NCBI GenBank assembly: GCA_963580245.1
Contig: CAUZJO010000155.1
Span: 1 to 10,881 of the forward strand
Direction: 5' to 3'
DNA: 10,881 bases
DNA from: CAUZJO01 sp963580245
GTDB taxonomy: Bacteria > Sumerlaeota > Sumerlaeia > MVZB01
Below, piece after piece: positions 1 to 5,690 of this stretch. The position numbers and the translations under genes are program-made. Every line of letters begins with the position of its first letter. Position 1 is the stretch's first letter. The notes under the pieces are model-generated. The model did not search any database, had not been told where the DNA came from, and worked only from the letters and a program-made list of their open reading frames with translations.

Positions 1-1
1 C

Positions 2-103
2 ATGGGCATGTCAGAGACGGATTTGAACAAAATCAATCCTCCGTATCGTGCGATCACCCGAAAAATCACCCGACTGAAGCAAGTACTGCGGAAAATGGGT
101 TAA
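2..103 (+). CDS. Possible 3' end of a plus-strand gene
   Basis: An open frame runs from the window edge to a TAA at 101-103. From the first ATG it encodes 33 residues, beginning MGMSETDLNK and ending RLKQVLRKMG. The tail is basic and could form an amphipathic helix, as in a genuine protein C-terminus, but I recognise no family. The sequence before position 2 is outside the window, so I cannot tell whether the gene starts here or upstream. If real, it is the only plus-strand gene here and converges on the minus-strand gene ending at 301. It may equally be a chance open frame. Confidence 0.3.
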   Translation: MGMSETDLNKINPPYRAITRKITRLKQVLRKMG

Positions 104-300
104 GAGTGTGAGTACTCCGCGGTGCGAACGTCCCGCCGACCCGTTGCTGATCACAACGGCGTTACGGCCGCGCAGGCTGAATGCGCGGGAGCCTCGCATT
201 GTTGACGTGACTCATGGCTTGAGCACCTGTGGTACAAGATCAGGCGCTGCGGTCGTTCGAATCCGTGCCAGCGCCTTGCTCCAGCCACGCGGGACGAGGG
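104..300. other. Convergent intergenic region with a GC-rich hairpin
   Basis: No convincing gene lies in this stretch. A plus-strand frame opens at a GTG at 108 and runs into the end of the neighbouring gene, but it has no Shine-Dalgarno site or recognisable product. The main structure is an inverted repeat. AGGCGCTG at 242-249 pairs with CAGCGCCT at 269-276, and an inner CGG/CCG pair (250-252 with 263-265) encloses a 10-nt loop, with a 3-nt bulge (266-268). No run of T follows on either strand, so it is not a canonical intrinsic terminator. Its position between converging genes would suit a bidirectional transcript end. Confidence 0.35.
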
Positions 301-1218
301 TTAAGGTTTGCGAAGGATTGCGATGAGTCGCGCCCACACGCCGGACTGACTGGCCCTTTCAATCCAAGACGGCCAACGCCCCGTCCGCGCATATTCTTCC
401 AAGGTGGGCTGCATCTGATCCCGTAGACGCACCAGACAATGCCTCATCACGGCGCCCGAAGGCCGCGGTGTTGCCGACTCCAAGGCCGCGGCCAGTTCCC
501 CGGCCGCCTTGCGCAGGGCGTCGGGAGTCGGTGGCCGGGCTTCGTCGGCCAGTCCGTAGAAGCCACCCATCCGAGGGCCCTGGGGCGCCTCCACGCGGTT
601 CCAGCCCCATTCCCGTTGTCGCTCGGCCCGTGTCAAGTCCCAGAAAGCCAGTGCCTGTTCGCAGAAGGCCGTCTCGATCTCAGTCGCCTCATCGTTCCGC
701 GCGGCCTCATTGAAGAACAAACGTAACGGCCGGGCCAGCAAGGCTTCGGCGTGCAGCCGGCGTCGTCGCGGGTCGGTGTAACGATGCATCGTCAGCCGTT
801 CGCTCATCACGTCCACCCACCGAATCAAGATTTGGCGCCAAGGAGATCGGCTCTCCGCGACTGATCGAATCCAGGGGTCATACATCGCGATGGGCGACAT
901 AAACTCTTCAAGGCGCGTATGATGTTGGGCGGGCGGGTTGCCTTGACCGAGCCTGGAGTGAAAGGTGAAGACGAGGTCGACAACGAGCCGGCCCGTCTGG
1001 CGGTGGGCCCCGGACAACGCATGCGATAACTCATGGCCCAAGCCTGCCGCCGTCCACGCAATCTCCCGCGCCGATTCCGTAGCCGTGTCGTCTCCACTCG
1101 CCGCCGACTGATCCAACAAACGCAGGGCCTGAACGATCGGTCCGGCGCCCCGACGCTCCAGCGTACGACGGGCGTGGCGGACCAGTTTCCGCGGCGGCCG
1201 GATGGACACCTCCGGCAT
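301..1218 (-). CDS. Unknown protein with an HExxH motif, third gene of the riboflavin operon
   Basis: I do not recognise the family of this 305-residue protein. It is Arg-rich, predicted mostly helical, and has no signal peptide or membrane segment, so it is probably cytoplasmic. Residues 62-66 read HELSH and fit the HExxH zinc-metallopeptidase pattern, with small and hydrophobic residues around it (AGLGHELSHALSG). No third ligand is obvious, so the match may be chance. Several Trp-rich stretches follow, around the middle and near the C-terminus. The start ATG shares one base with the ribH stop (TGATG), which implies translational coupling to ribH. In many bacteria nusB follows ribH, but this protein is about twice NusB length and shows none of its features. 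The reading frame is well supported by its length and operon position; the function is open. Confidence 0.8.
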   Translation of the reverse strand: MPEVSIRPPRKLVRHARRTLERRGAGPIVQALRLLDQSAASGDDTATESAREIAWTAAGLGHELSHALSGAHRQTGRLVVDLVFTFHSRLGQGNPPAQHHTRLEEFMSPIAMYDPWIRSVAESRSPWRQILIRWVDVMSERLTMHRYTDPRRRRLHAEALLARPLRLFFNEAARNDEATEIETAFCEQALAFWDLTRAERQREWGWNRVEAPQGPRMGGFYGLADEARPPTPDALRKAAGELAAALESATPRPSGAVMRHCLVRLRDQMQPTLEEYARTGRWPSWIERASQSGVWARLIAILRKP

Positions 1219-1721
1219 CAGGCTTTCCCGAGTTCTTTTTCCAGCGCGGCGTAAAGGTTGACCATGCGTATGGCCGCCGCCGCCGATTCAGTCCCTTTGT
1301 TGCTCTCATTGGGGCCGGACCGTTCGATGGCCTGTTCGATCGTGTCAGTTGTCAAGACTCCGAACAAAACCGGGACGGGGCTTGTCAGCGCCACGTCGGC
1401 GACCCCGCGCGCGGCCTCACCCGCGACGTACTGATAGTGGTCCGTGGCCCCTCGGATCACGCATCCCAATGTGATGACCGAATCAAAGCGCCCGCTCTCG
1501 ACAAGTCGCGCGGTGACGGCTGGAATCTCGAACGCTCCCGGACACCAGACCACCGTGATATCCCGCGCGGCGACACCGCGGCGGACCAGTTCACCGGTAG
1601 CCCCCTCGATCAGTTTTTGAACGATGGATTCGTTGAAGCGCGAGGCTACCAGCGCGAAGCACCGACCCTTTACCTCGTCATCATCTTCGATCACGCGCGG
1701 ATTGTCACCGGACCGGCTCAT
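1218..1721 (-). CDS. ribH: 6,7-dimethyl-8-ribityllumazine synthase
   Basis: RibH condenses 3,4-dihydroxy-2-butanone 4-phosphate with 5-amino-6-ribitylaminouracil to give the lumazine precursor of riboflavin. It works in the cytoplasm, usually as a pentamer or 60-mer. From the chosen ATG the protein has 167 residues, near the family norm of about 155. Family motifs are present in order: ASRFNESI near residues 27-33, VVWCPGAFEIP at 57-67, GCVIRGATDHYQYV at 86-99 (His95 is the catalytic histidine), FGVLTTDTIEQAIERSG at 120-136 and NKGTE at 141-145. An ATG at 1727 is two codons upstream. The ATG at 1721 is preferred because AGAGAG lies 7 nt upstream of it. The open frame extends further back to 1823, but that part is a shadow of ribBA. 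The gene overlaps the ribBA end by 17 bp, so translation is probably coupled. Confidence 0.96.
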   Translation of the reverse strand: MSRSGDNPRVIEDDDEVKGRCFALVASRFNESIVQKLIEGATGELVRRGVAARDITVVWCPGAFEIPAVTARLVESGRFDSVITLGCVIRGATDHYQYVAGEAARGVADVALTSPVPVLFGVLTTDTIEQAIERSGPNESNKGTESAAAAIRMVNLYAALEKELGKA

Positions 1722-3018
1722 CGGCATGCTCTCTAGTTCGATCCGGGTCGTGCGCGCCGTCTTGCTCACCGTTGTCCGGATCGGCCGCCGTTGAATGTTC
1801 GCGGACCGGTTCTGAGGCGTCAAGCAAGTGACCCAACCGCTGGCGCTTGGTTTGGAGGTATTGTTCGTTGTGGTCGCACTTGCCGACCTCGAGCGGCAGG
1901 CGTTCGACGATCTCGAGGTTGAACGCCTCGAGGCCGACGATCTTGCGCGGATTGTTGGTCAGCAGCCGAATCCGCCGCACGCCCAAGTCAACCAAGATCT
2001 GCGCACCGATCCCGTATTCGCGCAGGTCGGGCTTGAAACCGAGTTCCCTGTTGGCGTCGACGGTGTCCATCCCCTGCTCCTGGAGCGCGTAGGCCAGCAG
2101 CTTGTTCTTGAGCCCGATCCCCCGGCCTTCCTGATGCAGATAGACGATCACCCCGCGACCCGCGCGGCCGATCATCTCCATCGCGGTCTGCAACTGCGGC
2201 CCGCACTCACAGCGTAGCGACATCAACGTATCGCCCGTAAAGCACTGACTGTGCATGCGGACCAGGATCGGGCGTTCATCGATCTTGCCCATCGACATCG
2301 TGACGTGCTGCTCCTTGTGAACGATGTCCTCATAAAGGCTCAACCGCCACATACCGTAACGGTTGGGCATATCGACGGTTACCACGCGCCGGACGAGTTT
2401 TTCGGTCTTCTGGCGATGGGCGATCAGGTCGCGGATGGCGGCGATGGGCGTATCGAGCTTCTCGGCGATCTCGATCAGATCGGGCAGGCGGGCCATCTCG
2501 CCATCGGGCTTGAGGATCTCGCACAACACGCCGACCGGCTCCAGACCCGCCAAGCGGCAAAGGTCAACGGTGGCCTCGGTGTGACCGGCGCGCGTGAGGA
2601 CCCCGCCTTCGCGCGCGGCGATCGGGAAGAGATGACCGGGCCGGGCCAGGTCCGAGGGCTGGCTGGCGGGATCGGCCAAGACTTTGACCGTCGTCGCGCG
2701 GTCCTTGGCCGAGATGCCGGTCGAGACCCCATGGCGCGCATCGACCGAATCGGTGAAGTTGGTGCCCATCAAGGCCGTGTTTTTCTCGATCGGAAATGGA
2801 TCCAACCGCAGGGCCTCGAGCCGCTCTCGGCTGGCCGGCACGCAGATGAGTCCGCGTCCGTGAGTGGCCAAGAAGTTGATTTTATCGCCGCTGACGTGCT
2901 CGGCCGCGAAGATAAAGTCCCCCTCGTTCTCCCGATCCTCATCATCGATCAAGATCACGATCCGGCCATCAGCAATGGCCCGGATAATCTCCGGGATGGG
3001 CGTGAATGGGATACTCAT
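1705..3018 (-). CDS. ribBA: Bifunctional 3,4-DHBP synthase / GTP cyclohydrolase II
   Basis: This fused enzyme supplies both substrates of riboflavin synthesis. The N-terminal RibB half makes 3,4-dihydroxy-2-butanone 4-phosphate from ribulose 5-phosphate. The C-terminal RibA half opens GTP to the pyrimidine precursor. It has 437 residues. RibB shows DDEDRENEGD at 25-34 (acidic metal site), RPGHLFPI at 126-133 and RAGHTEA at 143-149. RibA begins near residue 205 and has the zinc cysteines C259, C270 and C272 (HSQCFTGD ... RCECGPQ), HQEGRGIGL at 295-303, and LLTNNPRKI at 352-360. Residues from about 400 form a charged, probably disordered tail whose end overlaps the start of ribH. No Shine-Dalgarno sequence precedes the ATG, and a promoter-like site sits unusually close to it. 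No FMN riboswitch is visible upstream. Confidence 0.97.
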   Translation of the reverse strand: MSIPFTPIPEIIRAIADGRIVILIDDEDRENEGDFIFAAEHVSGDKINFLATHGRGLICVPASRERLEALRLDPFPIEKNTALMGTNFTDSVDARHGVSTGISAKDRATTVKVLADPASQPSDLARPGHLFPIAAREGGVLTRAGHTEATVDLCRLAGLEPVGVLCEILKPDGEMARLPDLIEIAEKLDTPIAAIRDLIAHRQKTEKLVRRVVTVDMPNRYGMWRLSLYEDIVHKEQHVTMSMGKIDERPILVRMHSQCFTGDTLMSLRCECGPQLQTAMEMIGRAGRGVIVYLHQEGRGIGLKNKLLAYALQEQGMDTVDANRELGFKPDLREYGIGAQILVDLGVRRIRLLTNNPRKIVGLEAFNLEIVERLPLEVGKCDHNEQYLQTKRQRLGHLLDASEPVREHSTAADPDNGEQDGAHDPDRTREHADEPVR

Positions 3019-3024
3019 GGAAGT

Positions 3025-3050
3025 ACTATACCAAATACGGGAAGGTCGAA
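3025..3050 (-). promoter_or_regulatory. Candidate ribBA promoter with extended -10, possibly giving a leaderless mRNA
   Basis: On the minus strand TGGTATAGT (3025-3033) has a good -10 hexamer (TATAGT, 3025-3030) with an upstream TGn, the extended -10 pattern. The -35 region is weak: TTTCGA or TTCGAC lies only 14-15 bp upstream. Only ACTTCC separates the -10 box from the ribBA ATG, so initiation at normal spacing would fall on or next to the A of the start codon. The absence of any Shine-Dalgarno sequence fits a leaderless transcript. The box match could still be chance. Confidence 0.4.
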
Positions 3051-3106
3051 ACGAACGAAAAAGACGTCGGGGGAGGATAGGTGGCGAAATTAGTTGCCTC
3101 GGTTCC

Positions 3107-3235
3107 CCTCTGTTCGTGCTCGTGCTCGTGCTCGTAACTCGTAATCGATGTTTTCTGATTTCTATTCACGCGCCACGCCAGGATAATAAAAAAAGCCGAT
3201 TACGAGTTACGAGCACGAGCACGAAATGGGGGGGG
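3107..3235 (+). repeat. Palindromic miniature repeat, copy A
   Basis: A long inverted repeat has its left arm at 3113-3147 and its right arm at 3197-3225. Twenty-eight consecutive base pairs are perfect around a 49-nt AT-richer loop (3148-3196). The arms are built from degenerate 6-mers related to CGTGCT and CGTAAT. The left arm carries one more GTGCTC unit than the right. Copy B (4888-4994) is the same element in the opposite orientation. The two share the arms, the loop ends (ATGTT at the start, AAAA..GC at the end) and the outer flanks (CCTCT on one side, AAAYGGGG on the other). This copy ends in a run of eight G and lies about 20 bp beyond the speE stop, upstream of the ribBA promoter. 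No transposase is present, so a REP- or MITE-like non-autonomous element is the likeliest class. Confidence 0.85.
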
Positions 3236-3253
3236 ACAACGTCGCCTCGACTG

Positions 3254-4240
3254 TTAATCTCCTCGACCGCCCTCCGCAACCAACACTTCCTGGCGTTGCT
3301 CGTCCGCAATACCCTGGCCAAAGAATTTCGGTGGACTCTCAAGAGTGTAAACCAACGTCTCCTCCTCGATCGCGCGCCGCACGTTCAGCGGGAGATGAAA
3401 CAGGCCCACCAGCGCGTGGCCGTCGAGCATCCGCAACCCGCCGCCGGTCTTCTCGGCCAACAACTGGTCGACGCTCGCGGGATCGGGATGAGTGTCGATC
3501 GGCCGCCCCATCGCCATCACGAATCCCCACGGCGCGGCATACGTCGGGACGTGGGAACCGTAGGAGTGCAGGTAGGGGAAAACCGTTTTGACCGTGTTGT
3601 GCAGCCGCGCGTGCAGCTTGATCTCGACCGGTGAGAGCGGTCCGGCCTGAACCACGAACACGCCGTTGTCGCTGAGGACGCCCGCCGCCTTCTCGAAATG
3701 CTCTTTCGTGAACAGCGGATAGGAAGGCCCCTCCTCGATCGGGTCCGAGAGGTCCGAGATGATCACGTCGAACCGGTCATCGGCCCGCTCCAGCAGCTTG
3801 ACGGCGTCGTCGATCACCAACTCCAGCCGCGGGTCCTCGAAGGCCCCCTGATGCATCTCGGGCAGGTGGAGCCGGCAGGCATCGACCACCTCCTCGTCGA
3901 TATCGACCATCACCACGCGCTCGACCCCATGCCAACGCAACGCCTCGCGCGCGGTCGCCCCCTCGCCTCCGCCCAGGATCAGGACCGAACGCGGATCGCC
4001 GTGGGCGAGCATCGCCGGATGGACCAGAGGCTCGTGATAGAGGAACTCGTCGCCCGTGCACGACTGCCACTTGCCGTCGAGCACGAGCGCCTTGCCGTAG
4101 GCGCCCGTCTCCAGGATCGTCATCTCCTGATAGGCGGTCTTCTTGCTCGCGAGGATGCGCGTCACGCCGTGCTGGTAGACGTCCCACGGCGTGATCGTTT
4201 CGTTTATCCAGAGATCGGCGCGTAGGTGGGCTCCGGGCAT
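3254..4240 (-). CDS. speE: Spermidine synthase (polyamine aminopropyltransferase)
   Basis: SpeE transfers the aminopropyl group from decarboxylated S-adenosylmethionine to putrescine, giving spermidine and methylthioadenosine. The protein has 328 residues from the chosen start. The N-terminal strand domain carries ITPWDVYQHGVTRIL (16-30) and LVLDGKWQSCTGDEFLYHE (52-70). The Rossmann core has the AdoMet-binding GGGEGA (90-95), VDID (112-115), and SDLSDPIEEGPSYPLFT (162-178) with the conserved catalytic-loop aspartates. HVPTYAAPWGF is at 230-240. These motifs resemble cyanobacterial-type SpeE more than the E. coli enzyme. The ATG at 4240 overlaps the speD end by 37 bp, with AGGAG 11 nt upstream. 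The frame stays open back to 4441, but that part is a shadow of speD. The exact amine acceptor cannot be read from sequence. Confidence 0.95.
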   Translation of the reverse strand: MPGAHLRADLWINETITPWDVYQHGVTRILASKKTAYQEMTILETGAYGKALVLDGKWQSCTGDEFLYHEPLVHPAMLAHGDPRSVLILGGGEGATAREALRWHGVERVVMVDIDEEVVDACRLHLPEMHQGAFEDPRLELVIDDAVKLLERADDRFDVIISDLSDPIEEGPSYPLFTKEHFEKAAGVLSDNGVFVVQAGPLSPVEIKLHARLHNTVKTVFPYLHSYGSHVPTYAAPWGFVMAMGRPIDTHPDPASVDQLLAEKTGGGLRMLDGHALVGLFHLPLNVRRAIEEETLVYTLESPPKFFGQGIADEQRQEVLVAEGGRGD

Positions 4241-4647
4241 TGAACCATGATCTCCTGGTGTTGTGCGGCACCGTCGCCCGAGAGCACCTCGACGAGCGGG
4301 GTGGCCAGGCCGCGCGTGAAGCGCAGCAGGCTGTGACGACCGGGCCGAAACAGCTCGATCAAATGGCGACAGGCCGCCTCGGGGTCCGCCGCCTCGCCGC
4401 ACGTGAACACATCGGCTGCCGCGTATGACTTTTCGGGCCACGTATGGATCGACAGGTGCGACTCGGCAAGCAGAGCCAGCGCCGTGACGCCTTGGGGATG
4501 GAATTGGTGCGTGATTTCCTTGAGCAGGGTGGCTTTGGCCCGTTGGGCCGCCTGGTGGAGCGCTCGCCGGACGAAGGCGGGATCATCGAGCAACTCGGAT
4601 GGGCAGTTGTGCAGTTCAAGCATGCAGTGTGCGCAGACATTGGTCAT
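4204..4647 (-). CDS. speD: S-adenosylmethionine decarboxylase proenzyme, class 1b
   Basis: SpeD decarboxylates S-adenosylmethionine to the aminopropyl donor used by SpeE. It is made as a proenzyme that cleaves itself and forms a pyruvoyl cofactor. The 147-residue protein contains LAESHLSIHTWPEK (60-73). Cleavage is expected between Glu62 and Ser63, Ser63 becoming the pyruvoyl group. His68 (processing) and Cys83 (proton donor, in VFTCG) fall at the same numbers as in the Thermotoga maritima enzyme. The C-terminus is some 20 residues longer than in typical short bacterial SpeD and overlaps speE. The Shine-Dalgarno site is poor (GGGGG only), unlike that of the short ORF just upstream. A five-codon ORF (MGVVR, 4644-4661) ends in an ATGA overlap with this start codon. 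Both hint at translational control. Confidence 0.97.
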   Translation of the reverse strand: MTNVCAHCMLELHNCPSELLDDPAFVRRALHQAAQRAKATLLKEITHQFHPQGVTALALLAESHLSIHTWPEKSYAAADVFTCGEAADPEAACRHLIELFRPGRHSLLRFTRGLATPLVEVLSGDGAAQHQEIMVQCPEPTYAPISG

Positions 4648-4670
4648 CGAACAACCCCCATGCCATGAGA

Positions 4671-4733
4671 TCAGTCATCGGGCGGGCAAACCCGAAGCAA
4701 TTGCCGAATGCAAGCCGCCGTCTCGCGTTTCAT
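4671..4733 (-). CDS. Candidate leader peptide / upstream ORF of speD
   Basis: A 20-codon ORF encodes MKRETAACIRQLLRVCPPDD. It begins eight bases after a strong Shine-Dalgarno AAGGAG (4742-4747) and ends 23 nt before the speD ATG. It is out of frame with speD, so it is not an N-terminal extension. It lies inside the predicted speD transcript, about 42 nt from the inferred start. The peptide ends Pro-Pro-Asp-Asp-stop. Diproline followed by Asp is known to stall ribosomes and depend on EF-P. GGAG and CTCC flanking ATA (4735-4745) could form a small hairpin over the ribosome-binding site. CGGGTTTGCCCG (4683-4694) is another small hairpin, within the ORF. I infer a cis-acting translational regulator of speD. 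A small independent protein or a chance ORF remain possible. Confidence 0.55.
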   Translation of the reverse strand: MKRETAACIRQLLRVCPPDD

Positions 4734-4741
4734 CGGAGTAT

Positions 4742-4747
4742 CTCCTT
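4742..4747 (-). promoter_or_regulatory. Strong Shine-Dalgarno site of the speD leader ORF
   Basis: AAGGAG on the minus strand lies exactly 8 nt (ATACTCCG) before the ATG at 4733. It is the best ribosome-binding site in the window, and it drives the short leader ORF rather than speD. That contrast is the main reason for taking the leader ORF seriously. Confidence 0.65.
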
Positions 4748-4781
4748 CTTTCATTCGCCGCGCGGCAGTTGAGGAGGGATC

Positions 4782-4809
4782 ATGTTAGCGTTTTCCTTGG
4801 CCACGTCAA
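4782..4809 (-). promoter_or_regulatory. Candidate sigma-70-type promoter of the speD-speE unit
   Basis: On the minus strand TTGACG (4804-4809) matches the -35 consensus at five of six positions. It is followed after 16 bp by TAACAT (4782-4787), a four-of-six -10 box. Transcription would start near 4775, giving a leader of about 128 nt before speD, which contains the whole upstream ORF. The site lies between repeat copy B and the leader ORF. Confidence 0.5.
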
Positions 4810-4887
4810 CGCCAAAATCGGTCCGGCGAGCCAATTTTTCAGGCCCCGCGTCATGGGGGCCGCGGCCCGTCTTGTCACCGGCTTCCA

Positions 4888-4994
4888 CCCCGTTTCGTGC
4901 TCGTAACTCGTAATCGGCCTTTTATCTTTGTCCCGACGCGATGGGCGAAAAGATCCGGGAGAACATCGATTACGAGTTACGAGCACGAGAGAGG
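4888..4994 (-). repeat. Palindromic miniature repeat, copy B (inverted relative to copy A)
   Basis: The arms at 4895-4916 and 4967-4988 are perfectly complementary over 22 bp around a 50-nt loop (4917-4966). Read on the minus strand the loop starts ATGTT and ends AAAAGGC, like the loop of copy A at 3107-3235. The flanks also match, with CCTCT on one side and AAACGGGG on the other. Read in the same frame, both copies give VTRNRC across the first arm-loop junction. This copy has shorter arms, with fewer copies of the 6-mer. It lies about 30 bp beyond the stop of the two-TM gene and upstream of the speD promoter. With copy A it brackets speD-speE. Confidence 0.85.
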
Positions 4995-5024
4995 CGCGAG
5001 CGGAACGCACCCCGCCCGCCGCCT
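4995..5024. other. Short spacer between repeat B and the two-TM gene stop
   Basis: This is a 30-bp GC-rich spacer with no gene or recognisable signal. Its length is similar to the roughly 20-bp spacer between repeat copy A and the speE stop, so both repeats sit just past the 3' end of a minus-strand gene. Confidence 0.5.
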
Positions 5025-5690
5025 CTATTGAATGGCGTCCCAAACCGGTTTTTCGAGAAATTCCGACAGCGCCCCCGCGTCGCCGCGGAGTTCGTCCTGG
5101 CTGCCATGATCGACGACATTGAGGCGTTTGCCGTCGCGCAAGACGAGATTCAACTCGTAACTGTAGTAAGAGTTCTTGTCCCCGCGGCAATACTCGGAGA
5201 TGAGCTGAAGCGCGTGAATCTGGTCGATCTCGGTAAAGTCTTTCAGGGAGGTTTTGCGATACGTGCGGGTGGGCGATTTCTTCCCCTTCCAGAAGAATCC
5301 CTCGTGTTTGTCGAAGATAATGGGCGCTGTGAAGTGATGGAACATCCAGCCGCCGACGGCCACGAACAGCGTCCCGATACCGATCGGCAACAACGTCTCG
5401 ACGCGCTGCGAAAACGTCCCGTTGGCGACTTGCGATCCGGTGAAGCCCACGGCTGCGCCGACCCCAGCGAGGATGAAGAGCCCGGAGAACAACTTCGCCC
5501 CCATCGACGCGCGGAATTCGATCCGGTTCAGGTTCGGTTTGGCTAATCGATGGGTGAAAAAACTCGCGCCTCCCCGCTTGAGCGGCGTCCATTCCACCTG
5601 TTCGGCGAACGGATCCCCAAAAACGGACGGATTGATGGGAGCGCGATTCGTCGCCAATTTACTCAGGGTATTCAGGAATTTCTTGAGCAT
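5025..5690 (-). CDS. Conserved two-TM membrane protein of unknown function
   Basis: The protein has 221 residues. A polar N-terminal part of about 60 residues (WTPLKRGGASFFTHRL at 34-49) precedes two membrane segments, near 66-84 (LFSGLFILAGVGAAVGF) and 100-119 (LLPIGIGTLFVAVGGWMFHH). A soluble C-terminal domain follows, with QIHALQLISEY (157-167), SYYSYELNLVLRDGKRLNVV (174-193) and a terminal EKPVWDAI. I recall this strand-rich C-terminal pattern from hypothetical membrane proteins of many bacteria, but I cannot name a function or family accession. A Shine-Dalgarno-like GAGAGG lies upstream of the ATG at 5690. The gene seems to be a single unit: it is 215 bp from the preceding gene and followed by repeat B. 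Confidence 0.85.
   Translation of the reverse strand: MLKKFLNTLSKLATNRAPINPSVFGDPFAEQVEWTPLKRGGASFFTHRLAKPNLNRIEFRASMGAKLFSGLFILAGVGAAVGFTGSQVANGTFSQRVETLLPIGIGTLFVAVGGWMFHHFTAPIIFDKHEGFFWKGKKSPTRTYRKTSLKDFTEIDQIHALQLISEYCRGDKNSYYSYELNLVLRDGKRLNVVDHGSQDELRGDAGALSEFLEKPVWDAIQ

Noticed and set aside
205..280. Possible tRNA, from the GTTCGAATCC T-loop-like sequence
   Set aside because: The flanking bases do not pair as a five-base T stem, and no acceptor or anticodon arms can be built at the right distances.
1218..1823. Longer ribH starting at 1823
   Set aside because: The extra residues lie within ribBA, do not look like RibH, and a better-placed start with SD exists at 1721.
2251..3093. Long plus-strand open frame opposite ribBA
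   Set aside because: It is the antisense shadow of a clearly real GC-rich gene and has no recognisable domain.
3113..3225. Rho-independent terminator of speE
   Set aside because: The hairpin is long, but the T-rich stretch on the minus strand falls in its loop, not after the stem.
3254..4441. Longer speE starting at 4441
   Set aside because: The additional 67 residues are the speD sequence read in another frame and have no SpeE similarity.
4782..4913. Plus-strand 43-codon ORF with a good GAGGAGG site just upstream (near 4771-4777)
   Set aside because: It ends inside repeat copy B, its ATG coincides with the minus-strand -10 box of speD, and its product is Ser/Pro/Arg-rich without protein character. 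Probably a chance ORF.
3107..4994. CRISPR array or composite transposon
   Set aside because: There are only two repeat copies, in inverted orientation, with genes rather than spacers between them. No cas gene, transposase or target-site duplication is visible.
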